From assembly GCF_014189455.1 (NCBI RefSeq), contig NZ_CP050297.1, forward strand, positions 248,001 through 312,000: a stretch of DNA of 64,000 nucleotides. The letters run 5' to 3'. This DNA comes from Mesorhizobium huakuii. GTDB lineage: Bacteria > Pseudomonadota > Alphaproteobacteria > Rhizobiales > Rhizobiaceae. Shown piece after piece: positions 35,574 to 44,756 of this stretch. The notes beneath the pieces are model-generated. The model worked only from the letters and a program-made list of their open reading frames with translations, was not told the DNA's origin and did not search any database. Every line of letters begins with the position of its first letter. Position 1 is the stretch's first letter. The translations under genes were made by a program, and so were the position numbers.

Positions 35574-35744
35574 GGATCGTCTCTTCCCCTGTTCGACTAG
35601 CCGATCGGAAGTTAGCACTCAAACCTGTAAGACGCGTCACGCGAATTGGCTCTTCCTCGACTTTACGTGGCGATGTCAGAAATTGGAACCGATATATTGA
35701 CTTTGTCAGCTCCTGCGCCTACTTTCCCGACACGGGAGGTGATC

Positions 35745-36320
35745 ATGACTGATGGACCGTTCAGGAATGCGGAATTGCCCAGCCGCTGGAAGCGGTACGG
35801 CCAAGAACTGGTTAGCGATGCCGCGAGCCTCGAAGAGCGCACGATGCATGCCTGCCACAGCATGGTTGGTGATGTGGACATGAAGGCATTCAGTCCTGTT
35901 TTCGACGAACTCAAAACCTACGCAGAGCGTGCCCAAATGGACCTGGACCCTGTCACGATGGTCGAAACGATTTTCGAGAACCATGTGCCATCGCCTTTGG
36001 CGGATACGTTGCAACGGCACTTGATAGCCAACCTCCGCGATCAAATATCTCCCGATAGGGCACTTAGTGAGGCACTCGAAACCACGGCGAAAGAGTGGAT
36101 CGGCACCACCAAGAACAGGCTCGACGAGGAATGCATCCGTGCCCGTGAACTCGGCGATATGAGCCGAGAAGATTACCGCAAAGGAATCGAGCGGAATCGC
36201 GAGACGTTCGCTGCGATCAAGTCCAGCGAGCTCAGTGATGCCTTGGCAACCTGCAACAAGCGCGCTTTCCGTCAGGCGGTTCAGAAGAATGGCAGCGTGG
36301 ATGTAGGGCCGGAAGAGTGA
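35745..36320 (+). CDS. Unknown helical protein, first gene of QueC-like operon
   Basis: This 191-residue protein is taken from ATG 35745 (MTDGPFRNAELPSRW) because GGGAGGTG lies just upstream; the frame is open from 35646. No known motif is seen. The sequence is rich in charged helices (SLEERTMHACHSMVGDVDM, RLDEECIRARELGDMSRED). Its stop overlaps the next start (GTGA at 36317-36320), so it is coupled to the QueC-like gene. A partner or substrate of that enzyme is a fair guess, but it lacks the Met-Gly N-terminus known for proteins modified by some defence QueC-like ligases. Confidence 0.65.
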   Translation: MTDGPFRNAELPSRWKRYGQELVSDAASLEERTMHACHSMVGDVDMKAFSPVFDELKTYAERAQMDLDPVTMVETIFENHVPSPLADTLQRHLIANLRDQISPDRALSEALETTAKEWIGTTKNRLDEECIRARELGDMSREDYRKGIERNRETFAAIKSSELSDALATCNKRAFRQAVQKNGSVDVGPEE

Positions 36321-37703
36321 GAGCCGATCCGAAAATGTCACCAATGGCGGATAAGCGCCTCTTCGTTATCGAGGAGAGGCAGGATCCGGGTCGAATGCTC
36401 CCAAAGGACGCTGCGATCGCGGGAGTCGGCCGTCATATTCACTTTAACGCGGCGGTTCTGGATACCTTCGACGTGAAGGGATGCAAGCCGCGGCACTATG
36501 ACATGCTCGTTCTCAGCGCCGCGATCGAGTTCGCCGACCGGCGTTGGAAGCGCCCGTTGGGATGGCGCCGCACCTTGGATGTGACGGTCCCAGTAATCGA
36601 CCTTAAGACGTGGCAAAAGCCGGACGTTCTGAAGACCCTGCACAGTGTCTTGAATCACCTGACCGGCGACGCGTGGCGACTGACCTTTGTTCAGGCGAAG
36701 AACCTGTCGCCAATCGGCTCACGGCAGATTCCGTTGGACTTCGGCAAGGCCAAGACGTTCGCCGTCGCTTACAGCGATGGTTTGGATTCGCGTGCCGTCT
36801 CGGCTCTGAGCGGGAACGAGGACGAGGCACTGTGCATCCGGGTCGCCGGCAATCGTCAAAGCCGGAAAAAGGAAGATAGCTATTTCACGCAGATTCCGTT
36901 CAAGGTGAAGGGGTATCGCGGCAACGAGAGCAGCTTCCGCTCGCGGGGGATTTCAGTTTGCGGCGGTGACGGCGATTGCCGCACAACTCTCAGGTGTGAC
37001 GCGTATCATTGTTCCGGAGAGCGGCCAGGGCGCACTCGGGCCGGTGCTGCTTCCGCTGCACAACATCTACGCCGACTATCGCAACCATCCGACGTTCTTC
37101 CGGAAAATGGAGCGATTCACCAAGGCATTGCTGGGCCACCGGGTCCGGTTTGAGCAGCCACGCCTGTGGTCGACGAAAGGCCAAACGTTGCGCGCGTTTT
37201 TGGGCATAGTCGGAAAGTCCGAACAGCACCTGACGAGTACCCATTCTTGCTGGCAAACGCGCCGCATCGTCAATGTAGGCGGCAGGAAGCAGTGTGGCCT
37301 GTGCGCTGCATGCTTGCTGAGGCGCCTCAGCCTGCATGCCGCTGGCGTCAACGAAGCGTCCGGTACGTACGTCGTGTCCAACCTTGCCGCTTCTGACGCA
37401 TCCAATGCTTTGTCGGTCATACCCCAAAAGGCCGATCGGGACATCATGGTCGAGTACGGAAGCGTTGGCGCGCGGCACCTGCAGCATCTTGCGGAAATGG
37501 CCGACCTGCCGGACGACGCCCTTCGCGTTCACGCCTCGCAAATCGCGGCCGCGACTGAGGCAACCTACGAGGAAACTCTGAAGAAACTGAGGACGATGTT
37601 GGTGACGCATGCCGCGGAATGGCGGGTATTTCTATCCGCACAAGGAGATCAAGGGTTTTTGAATAGCTGGATGGATGGAGGGCGCTATGGCCGATCTGAA
37701 TGA
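36317..37703 (+). pseudogene. QueC-like PP-loop ATPase with N-terminal extension, one-base frameshift
   Basis: A first frame from GTG 36317 holds an N-terminal region of about 145 residues, then TFAVAYSDGLDSRAV (153-158 SDGLDS), the PP-loop of QueC-type enzymes with the second Gly replaced by Asp. A second frame holds the zinc-binding end (THSCW, then KQCGLCAACLLRRLSLH). They join if one G is removed from the G5 run at 36945-36949. Housekeeping QueC makes preQ0 and starts at the PP-loop. A long N-terminal extension is instead seen in defence relatives such as QatC and Cap9. It overlaps genes on both sides (4 nt and 17 nt). Confidence 0.75.
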
Positions 37704-38877
37704 GCTGAGCGCACGGGAGATAGGACGCCGCTTGCGGATAGCACGGGAGAACGCAGACATCCGCCAGGATGACGCCGCCGAGGTCATCGGCATGTCCCGT
37801 CCCACCCTCGTATCCATCGAGAAGGGTGTGCGCCGTGTGCGTATCCAGGAAATCCAGATGCTCGCCCGCCGCTACGGCGTATCGGTAAATGCCCTTCTCC
37901 GCCGCGAGGCAGTGCATACCGATTTGATGCCGCGCTTCCGCAAGCTGCGCGAGACCGAGGACACGCACACCACTGAAGCCGTTAAGTTATTCAACGACCT
38001 GATCAAAGCCGACGTTGAAATGGAGAATATCCTCGGAATCCAGCGGCGGCGAAATTACCCTCCAGAGCGCGGCATCAACGACGGCGACGTTGTGGCTCTC
38101 GCCGAAAAGCATGCCAAGGAATTGCGCGACTGGCTGGGCCTCGGCCCGGGACCGATTGCCGACATCTTCTCGGTCATTGAACTGGGTCTCGGCATCCGGT
38201 TGTATCAGCGCCGTCTCTCCTCCAGTTCAAAGGTTGCCGGCCTCTTTAGCCACGATGAGAGCGTCGGCGCCTGCATTCTTCTCAACGCCAATCATCCATT
38301 GCCGAGGCGCATCCAGTCGGCGGCGCATGAGGTCGGCCACTTCTATGGTACCCGCCAAACTCCCGAAGTGCTCGAAGACGATGAGAAATTCCTCTCGCGC
38401 GATGAACGCTACGCCAACGCCTTTGGCCGTGCATTCCTGACGCCAGCCGAGAGCTTCTCAGAAAGCTTCCGCCAACTGAAGGAGATCACCGGCAAAACTA
38501 CCCGGCGCCTGATCATTCTCCTCGCCCAGCAATATAATATCTCGCGCCAAGCATGCGGGCTTCGGCTCGAGGAACTAGGCCTGGCCAAGAAGGGTACCTG
38601 GGCATGGTTCGAAAACAACGGAGGCATCACCGATGACCATGTCAGAGAAGTTATGGGCGAGATGGCCGATCGGCGCGATTCGGCGAAGAGCGACGCGGAC
38701 CGAACCATTTCCCACCGCCTGAGCCTGATGGCGCATGCCGCCTGGAAACGTGAGCTGATGTCAGAAGGACAATTGGCGGAGCTTCTGAAGGTGGGCAGAG
38801 TGGAGCTTCGCGGTATTATCGACCAGATCGAGCTTGAGGAAAGAGGCACGGATGAGTTGCTCAAGCTCCCTGATTAA
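37687..38877 (+). CDS. XRE-ImmA/IrrE family protein (HTH plus zinc peptidase)
   Basis: This 396-residue protein starts at ATG 37687, 17 nt inside the QueC-like gene. An XRE HTH covers residues about 10-70 (IGRRLRIARENADIRQDDAAEV), followed by a long linker and the ImmA/IrrE zinc domain with HEVGH at 214-218, then a C-terminal helical part. Such proteins cleave or release a repressor or antitoxin under stress; fused forms also regulate their own operon. It overlaps the downstream PIN gene by 26 nt, a toxin-antitoxin-like layout. Confidence 0.88.
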   Translation: MADLNELSAREIGRRLRIARENADIRQDDAAEVIGMSRPTLVSIEKGVRRVRIQEIQMLARRYGVSVNALLRREAVHTDLMPRFRKLRETEDTHTTEAVKLFNDLIKADVEMENILGIQRRRNYPPERGINDGDVVALAEKHAKELRDWLGLGPGPIADIFSVIELGLGIRLYQRRLSSSSKVAGLFSHDESVGACILLNANHPLPRRIQSAAHEVGHFYGTRQTPEVLEDDEKFLSRDERYANAFGRAFLTPAESFSESFRQLKEITGKTTRRLIILLAQQYNISRQACGLRLEELGLAKKGTWAWFENNGGITDDHVREVMGEMADRRDSAKSDADRTISHRLSLMAHAAWKRELMSEGQLAELLKVGRVELRGIIDQIELEERGTDELLKLPD

Positions 38878-39427
38878 TATCGCGGATCCGCTGGTTCTCG
38901 ACACGAGTGTTCTGATCAACCTTCACGCTTGCAAATATGGCGAGCGCATCCTCTCGGCCATTCCTAACGATGTCGTCGTGCCGGAGATCGTAGCTGGAGA
39001 ACTGGAGCACGAGACGAGCCGCCGGAACGGCGAGCATCTCTTTCTGCATGGCCTCGTGACAGGTGGAATCGTGACGCTCGCCACTATGACCGACGCGGAG
39101 TATGAAATTTTTCATGAGCTCACGTCCACCTCGCCCTCCCTCGACGACGGCGAAGCCGCGACGATCGCCATCGCTGAGGCTAGAAATTTTTTGCCCGTTA
39201 TCGACGAACGGAGGGGGCGACGGCGCGCCAGCGCCCTTATGAACACGCGAACTGTTGGCTGGTCGTTAGACCTTTTCCATCATCCGACGGCAATTGCCGT
39301 CCTCGGCGATCAACTTGTCATCGAAGCGCTCTACCTCGCCCTTCGCGAGGGACGCATGCGAGTCCCATCGGAAAGTGTGGACAATATCATCGCACTTATT
39401 GGCATGGAACGTTCGTACGATTGCACC
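38852..39427 (+). pseudogene. PIN-domain nuclease, 5' part (split by IS66 copy 2)
   Basis: From ATG 38852 (RBS GAGGAAAGAG) the frame has PIN acidic residues: DPLVLDTSVLINL (first Asp), VVVPEIVAGELEHE, and LDDGEAATIAIAEA. PIN proteins are single-strand RNases, usually toxins. IS66 copy 2 enters after YDCT at 39427, near the end of the domain. Reading continues at 42620-42715 for 31 more codons, so the loss is C-terminal only. The IS adds a new tail ([12 protein letters not shown]), so a nearly full-length hybrid could still be made. Confidence 0.8.
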
Positions 39428-39484
39428 GTAAGCGGTGCGCGAAGGCACCTTGCAATAGGCCGATGAACATGGAGTTTTCGGGCC

Positions 39485-39922
39485 ATGACATTGGAACATG
39501 CAAGGGGCGATCTGGTCGCCGAGTTAAGCGGTGCCGCGGCGGCCGAAGATCGTGCAACGATGCCCGGGCGCTCGCGGCAACGGAGGCTATGGAGTTGCAC
39601 CGAGAAGCGCGCGTTGGTCGACCTGGCGAGCGCGGCGGGGTCGTCGGTGACGGAGGTCGCGGAAGCGTTCGGCGTAGCTCCATCCCAGCTCTATGCCTGG
39701 CGCAAGCAGATGGCCGGCGGCGAGCTCGATACCGATCAGGCGATGGCAACTTTCGCACGGATCGAAGTGAACGATCTGCCCGAGGTCGAGCGTCCGGTCG
39801 CCGATTGCCCGGACCCGGCCGGCAGGATCGTCGTGGCCTTTCCGAGCGGCACGCGATTGCGGATCGACGGGATCGTCGATCCGACAGCACTGCGCATCGT
39901 TCTGGCGGAGGTGACCAGGTGA
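39485..39922 (+). CDS. tnpA: IS66 TnpA, copy 2
   Basis: The protein is identical to that at 15285-15722 (145 residues, HTH protein). It is followed by tnpB with a 4-nt overlap. Confidence 0.9.
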   Translation: MTLEHARGDLVAELSGAAAAEDRATMPGRSRQRRLWSCTEKRALVDLASAAGSSVTEVAEAFGVAPSQLYAWRKQMAGGELDTDQAMATFARIEVNDLPEVERPVADCPDPAGRIVVAFPSGTRLRIDGIVDPTALRIVLAEVTR

Positions 39923-40269
39923 TCACGGTGGTGCCGACCGACCGGATTTATCTGTGCTGCGGCGCGACCGACATGCGCCGCGGGATCAACAGCCTGGCGC
40001 GGATGGTGCAGCAGGTGCTCGCGCTCAACCCGCACACCGGCGCGATCTTCTGCTTCCGTGGACGCAAGGGTCATATCATCAAGATTCTGGCGCATGACGA
40101 CCAGGGGTTCTGTCTGTTCACCAAGCGGCTTACCGATGGTTGTTTTGCCTGGCCAACTACCAGGGATCAGGTCGCCGTGTCGCTCACCAAGGCGCAGCTT
40201 TCGCTGCTTTTGGACGGGATCGATTGGCGCCGACCGAGCAAGATTTATCGACCGCGTTTGGCTGGCTGA
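39919..40269 (+). CDS. tnpB: IS66 TnpB, copy 2
   Basis: GTG start overlapping the tnpA stop; 116 residues, identical to copy 1, with the [13 protein letters not shown] signature. Confidence 0.9.
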   Translation: MITVVPTDRIYLCCGATDMRRGINSLARMVQQVLALNPHTGAIFCFRGRKGHIIKILAHDDQGFCLFTKRLTDGCFAWPTTRDQVAVSLTKAQLSLLLDGIDWRRPSKIYRPRLAG

Positions 40270-40340
40270 TTTTGATGTTTCTAATTGATTTTGTGTTGAT
40301 TCTTCTTCCGTAACGAGGGTCTTTCGGGTATGTAATTTGG

Positions 40341-41924
40341 GTGTCGGAACAAGCTCCCTCAACCGCTGATTTCTTCGCCCGGATCGCCCTTCTGGAGGCG
40401 GCCGTTTCTGCCCGTGACATCACCATCGCCGAACGCGATGAGCAGCTTCGAAGAGAGCGCGCCGAGGCCGCACTTCGCATCCAGCGCCTGCAGCTGCGGA
40501 TCGATCGCTTCAACCGCAAGGCCTTCGGCCGTTCGTCCGAGAAGCTCGGCCAGATGCTGCTCGAACTCGAAGATCTCGAGACCGATTTCGCCGCCAGCGT
40601 GCCGGATCTCGAGCTGCCCATCGTTGCTGACACCGACAAGGTCCGGGTGTTGCCGGTGCGTAAGTTCAACCCCAACCTGCCGCGCAAGCGGGTCGTTCGC
40701 GAGCCGTCTTGCGCATGCTGCCCGGGCTGCGGCGGCGATCTGCGCGCCATGGGCGAAGATGGCGACGAGATGCTCGATCTGGTCGCCCAGGCCTGGCAGG
40801 TTATGGAGACCATTCGACCCAAGTACAGCTGCCGGACCTGCGATAAAATCATCCAGGCGCCGGCGCCAGCCAAGGCCATTGCACGCGGTAAGCTCAGCTA
40901 TGCCGCGCTCGCCCATATCATGATGGCCAAGTGGGGTTATCATCTGCCCTTCTACCGTCAGGTACAGATGATGGCCGCCAAGGGCGTCGATATCGAGCGT
41001 TCCACGCTTGCGCGCAGCGCCGGCTACGCCGCCGCTTTGCTCGATCCCATCTACAATCGCATCCGTGAGATCGGCCGTACCCGCAGCAAGATTCACACCG
41101 ACGACACGCGGCTTCCGATCCTGGCGCCCGGCACCGGCAAGACCCACAAGGGCGCGCTCTGGGTTTATGTCGCCGACGACCGCAACTCGGGTTCGAAGGA
41201 GCCGCCGATCGCCTGGTATCGCGCCACCATGGGCCGCGCCGGCGAGAGCGTGATGAGCGAACTCGCCGGATTTGCCGGCACCCTCCAAGCCGACGGATTC
41301 AGCGGCTATAACCAGCTCTACAAGGGCGGCGCCATTCGAGAAGCAGCCTGCCTGGCCCATCTGCGTCGCAAGATATTCGACGTTCACGACAGCCAGCCGA
41401 CCGAGCTCAGCACGACGGCCATGGCTGGTATCCAGGCGATCTACCGGATCGAGGAAGAGATACGGGGGCTCCCGCCCGCCGAGCGATTGGCCGCACGACG
41501 AAGGCGGACCCGACCACTGGTTCGCGCGCTGCGACGACAGCTCATGCGCCAGGGCAAGGGTTTGTCGCGCCATGCCGATATCGCCAAGGCCTTCGCCTAT
41601 GGCACCAGGCGATGGCGCGCGTTCAATCGCTTCCTCTACGATGGCCAGCTCGAGCCCGACAACCTGATCGCGGAGCGGGCGATTCGTGGATTTACGGTCG
41701 GCAGGCGCAATTGGCTCTTCTCGGGCAGCTTCGCCGCGGCAGAGCGGTCAGCGGTCGTGCTCAGCATCATTGAGACCTGCAAGCTCTGCGGCGTCGATGC
41801 CGAAGCCTACATGGCCGACGTCACCGAGCGCATCCAGAATGATTGGCCAGCCTCGCGCTGGGACGAACTGATGCCGTGGAATTGGGTGCGCCGCCAAGAG
41901 ATGCAGCTCTCCTTGGCGGCATGA
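40341..41924 (+). CDS. tnpC: IS66 TnpC DDE transposase, copy 2
   Basis: The 527 residues are identical to the copy 1 product. Coiled coil, zinc-binding segment and DDE core are intact. It overlaps the accessory gene start. Confidence 0.93.
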   Translation: MSEQAPSTADFFARIALLEAAVSARDITIAERDEQLRRERAEAALRIQRLQLRIDRFNRKAFGRSSEKLGQMLLELEDLETDFAASVPDLELPIVADTDKVRVLPVRKFNPNLPRKRVVREPSCACCPGCGGDLRAMGEDGDEMLDLVAQAWQVMETIRPKYSCRTCDKIIQAPAPAKAIARGKLSYAALAHIMMAKWGYHLPFYRQVQMMAAKGVDIERSTLARSAGYAAALLDPIYNRIREIGRTRSKIHTDDTRLPILAPGTGKTHKGALWVYVADDRNSGSKEPPIAWYRATMGRAGESVMSELAGFAGTLQADGFSGYNQLYKGGAIREAACLAHLRRKIFDVHDSQPTELSTTAMAGIQAIYRIEEEIRGLPPAERLAARRRRTRPLVRALRRQLMRQGKGLSRHADIAKAFAYGTRRWRAFNRFLYDGQLEPDNLIAERAIRGFTVGRRNWLFSGSFAAAERSAVVLSIIETCKLCGVDAEAYMADVTERIQNDWPASRWDELMPWNWVRRQEMQLSLAA

Positions 41925-42526
41925 GCGCGCTCGATGACATGGCGCTGTCGGACGAGGCGCTCGAGGCCTGGATGGCCGCCAAGACCAACCGCCCGCTGGT
42001 GCGGACCATGTCGGCGCTGGATGGCTTCGTAACGGCGGCGGTCACCGGGCCGCGCTACCCGGACCCGCAAGACTGGATGTGCCCGCTCATGGGGTTGCCG
42101 CGCGACGTCCTGGCCAAAGGGTCTGCAACCGATCACGCCGTGTTTGCCAGCGTCGCCAGGATCCACAACCGGATCAACGAGACGCTCTTCGACAGACCGC
42201 AGGATTATGCGCCCCGATTCGCAACCAAGCCCAGCGGCGGCATCGACCCCCGGCCGTGGTGCCAGGGGTTCTACGCGGCCATGAATCTCAACATCAAAAG
42301 CTGGAGACGGCTACTCGACCTCGACAACCCCAACCACGGCCTGCTGCTGCCGATCCTGATCTACTGCGTCGACAAAAAGGGGAGGCCCGTCCTCGGCAAG
42401 CCCAGGCCGGGGCCCGAGACCGCGCGCTTCATCGAGCATGAGGCCTACAAAGACATCGCCCTCGTCATCCCCGCACTGCGCGAACTCCACTACGTCACCC
42501 GCTATGGCTATGGCAACCCGGAGTGA
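41921..42526 (+). CDS. IS66 accessory protein (YecA/UPF0149-like), intact copy
   Basis: This 201-residue protein starts at ATG 41921 with an ATGA overlap. Unlike copy 1 it keeps the natural end (KGRPVLGKPRPGPETARF to RYGYGNPE), showing that the difference in copy 1 is a one-base loss. Proteins of this family sit as a fourth gene in some rhizobial IS66 elements; their function is unknown. Confidence 0.82.
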   Translation: MSALDDMALSDEALEAWMAAKTNRPLVRTMSALDGFVTAAVTGPRYPDPQDWMCPLMGLPRDVLAKGSATDHAVFASVARIHNRINETLFDRPQDYAPRFATKPSGGIDPRPWCQGFYAAMNLNIKSWRRLLDLDNPNHGLLLPILIYCVDKKGRPVLGKPRPGPETARFIEHEAYKDIALVIPALRELHYVTRYGYGNPE

Positions 42527-42611
42527 TCGCCGCCGGCGCGCCGACTAACGGCTGACCTACCATAGACGCATCACAAGACGATATTGGGAGGTGCCTTGGC
42601 GCACCGCTTAC

Positions 42612-42715
42612 ATTGCACCTGCCTTCCTGGGTATAGAGACCGCTTTGTCCGTGTGAACAATAGATCCAGCGATGTGCGATCTATCGCCATCGCAAACTTA
42701 CAGAACAATGAATGA
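42612..42715 (+). pseudogene. PIN-domain nuclease, 3' remnant
   Basis: After the second target copy ATTGCACC the frame of the PIN gene continues (CLPGYRDRFVRVNN to LQNNE) and stops at 42713-42715. Together with 38852-39427 this gives a protein of about 223 residues, acceptable for a PIN protein. Confidence 0.6.
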
Positions 42716-43090
42716 TCGATTGATCTTCCGCCTACCCAGTCGATCATAGGACGCGCCAGTGAGGCCCGTGAACCTGGCATCCAGCTTGAGGCAAAAGTCC
42801 AGCGCTTGGCGCCGCATCTCGCCCTTGAATAACTGAAATCGAATGAAGGGGGATTTCCAGCAGCGCACTCAAATCGCTCACTAGTTCCCAGTGATGTCAT
42901 AGCGAGGCGTCATGCGCACGCGCCCTCCCCGCTCTCTGTTCAAGGTCAATTGACCCCGCTCGGATGTGCTACCGTACGGGGTCACTTTCGTATCAGGGCG
43001 GAGCGATCACCGATCTGACCCCGATCGGGACGCTCCTTTAGGCTATCTTTTGCCCACCGCGACGCGCAGCCGCTGCTTAGAATAGACACG
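42716..43090. other. 375 bp without a recognisable gene
   Basis: I see no credible reading frame, repeat or RNA. It may hold the end of the QueC-PIN operon transcript and the 3' region of the opposing minus-strand genes. Confidence 0.5.
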
Positions 43091-43639
43091 TCATCGAATG
43101 AATTGCCCGGCAACGTTGTCACGGTTCGCTGTCGCATTACGCCATTGGAGCTCATCCAGCCATTTGGCAGTCGCGAACCGGTTGACCACGAACTGGTGGC
43201 TGATCCAAAGCCCGCCCCACTCTGGCAACAGGTTCGTATTGATCACCGACGTGACCGGCGAATGCCCCAGCGCGAGAGCGGCTGGACGCTCGCCCTTTTC
43301 CTGGTTTATTTCTTCCAACCACTCTCGATGTTTCTCCGTTGCGAGCTTCGAGACAATGAACTCGCCACCCTGCATCAGGCCAACGACCTCGAAGATGCCC
43401 TTCCCGAAATGTCGGTACATAGGGATATCATCATCTGGCCCGGAGCGGCCTATGACCAAGCCCCCCTTGCGTGCATCGAGCATGCGTCCCTGCTCGAGTT
43501 CGATGAAGAACTCCTCGAAGGTCACCCGATGAGGAGCGTCTGTTGAACAGCCCGGACACGCAGCCGAACTGAGCGGGATAGCGGCGCCACATGTCTGGCA
43601 ATCCGTCTCCGATCCAATTTCGAGCCGAAACTCAGCCAT
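43091..43639 (-). CDS. Hypothetical zinc-ribbon protein
   Basis: This 182-residue protein begins MAEFRLEIGSETDCQTCGAAIPLSSAACPGC, a short CxxC...CxxC zinc ribbon at residues 14-31, followed by a mixed domain without known motifs. Codon use looks genuine and GC at third positions is high. It lies in the same direction as the small protein at 43691-43993, 51 bp away. Function unknown. Confidence 0.6.
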   Translation of the reverse strand: MAEFRLEIGSETDCQTCGAAIPLSSAACPGCSTDAPHRVTFEEFFIELEQGRMLDARKGGLVIGRSGPDDDIPMYRHFGKGIFEVVGLMQGGEFIVSKLATEKHREWLEEINQEKGERPAALALGHSPVTSVINTNLLPEWGGLWISHQFVVNRFATAKWLDELQWRNATANRDNVAGQFIR

Positions 43640-43690
43640 CTCACCCAGCCACTTTGACCATACATCCTCTCATTGCTGCGTCGGATCCGA

Positions 43691-43993
43691 TCACCAACCC
43701 GATTTGAAGCCGGCGGCAATGGGACTGGGCGGAGCGACAAAGTGCGCAGGATCGTCGATCCAGAGCTGGGCAACCTGCACAAGCTGCTCTGTTTCGGTGC
43801 CCGAGAACTGGAACTTCTTTACTATATCGCCCATGAAGCGCTTGCTCGATGGGTGCCGCCCATCCCCGGCCTCAATGGGATCGATGTCGACATAGAGCCG
43901 CTCCGGTCCCTTCTTGCCCTTAAGCATCTGGGCATGGTTGGTATCGTCGTCGATCCATGTGTGAATCCTGTAGCCCTTGTAATTGATTCTCAT
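43691..43993 (-). CDS. Hypothetical small protein
   Basis: This 100-residue protein begins MRINYKGYRIHTWIDDDTNHAQMLKG. It is mostly charged, with no membrane segment or known motif. It is followed by the zinc-ribbon gene and preceded by scpB (45 bp), all on the minus strand, so it may belong to one transcript. Function unknown. Confidence 0.55.
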   Translation of the reverse strand: MRINYKGYRIHTWIDDDTNHAQMLKGKKGPERLYVDIDPIEAGDGRHPSSKRFMGDIVKKFQFSGTETEQLVQVAQLWIDDPAHFVAPPSPIAAGFKSGW

Positions 43994-44037
43994 GCAAAAC
44001 CTCGTGTGGCGCGTTAACCGGTCGTGGTTGATGTCAC

Positions 44038-44751
44038 TCAGCTGAATTCGTCGTCGGCTCTCATTTCGGTTTCGACTGCCGGCAAGATGTCGCCCGCCAA
44101 CAACTTCTCTTTCGACAGCAGGCCGGCATCCTCGAGCGCCTCGAAATCCGGCAGGTCGCGCAGCGTGTCGAGCCCGAACTCCAGCAGGAATTCTTTGGTC
44201 GTCACGTAGGTGTAGGGCGCGCCCGGCGTCGGGCTACGCGGACCGGAAGCGATCAGGCCGGCGCCGCGCAGATGACCAATAAAATCGCGACTGATCTCCT
44301 TGCCGAAGAAAGACGACAGTTCTCCGCGCGTGATCGGCTGGAAGTAGCCGATGCACATCAGCACGAGCACCTCCGACTGCGTGAGGTCTACGGATCGCTC
44401 GTTTCCGCCGACGCCCGTGCCAAATGCACTGCGGATGGCGTCGGCATAGGCCGGCCGGGTCAGGTGCCGAAAACCGCCGGCGACGGCGACCAGGTCGTAG
44501 GGACGGCCGCGCAACTCCTCGCGGATGTCGTCGATCAAAAGATCTATGCTGCAGCTTTTTCCGACAATGCGGGCCAGCGTTTCGCGCGTCACAGGCTCGC
44601 TCGCTGCAAAAATGGTTGCTTCGACCCGATGCATCCATTCGCGCCAGCGGGCCTCCGCCGGCAGGTGATCCAGCTCCCGGTCAAACAGGCGGTCTCCTGA
44701 TCGACGGTCATCTGACCGATCCTTTCCGCGTCTGCGCACCGCTTCCGCCAT
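44038..44751 (-). CDS. scpB: ScpB family protein (segregation/condensation, plasmid-borne)
   Basis: This 237-residue protein has two winged-helix domains typical of ScpB: VEATIFAASEPVTRETLARIVG and a second with RSVDLTQSEVLVLMCIGYFQPITRGELSSFFG, and the end GLIASGPRSPTPGAPYTYVTT. Chromosomal ScpB joins SMC and ScpA in condensin. Plasmid copies paired with DUF1403, as here, are common in Rhizobiales and have no proven role. It starts 5 bp after the DUF1403 gene. Confidence 0.85.
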   Translation of the reverse strand: MAEAVRRRGKDRSDDRRSGDRLFDRELDHLPAEARWREWMHRVEATIFAASEPVTRETLARIVGKSCSIDLLIDDIREELRGRPYDLVAVAGGFRHLTRPAYADAIRSAFGTGVGGNERSVDLTQSEVLVLMCIGYFQPITRGELSSFFGKEISRDFIGHLRGAGLIASGPRSPTPGAPYTYVTTKEFLLEFGLDTLRDLPDFEALEDAGLLSKEKLLAGDILPAVETEMRADDEFS

Positions 44752-44756
44752 GGTCG

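Larger units (their letters stand above)
39428..42611 (+). mobile_element. IS66-family element, copy 2 (3184 bp)
   Basis: Same element as 15228-18410 at constant offset 24,200. An 8-bp target duplication ATTGCACC flanks it (39420-39427 and 42612-42619). It carries all four genes intact and is one A longer than copy 1 (A5 at 42374-42378). Confidence 0.95.

Noticed and set aside
15228..42611. IS66-bounded composite transposon
   Set aside because: Each IS66 has its own exact 8-bp duplication, so they arrived independently; the outer flanks do not match.
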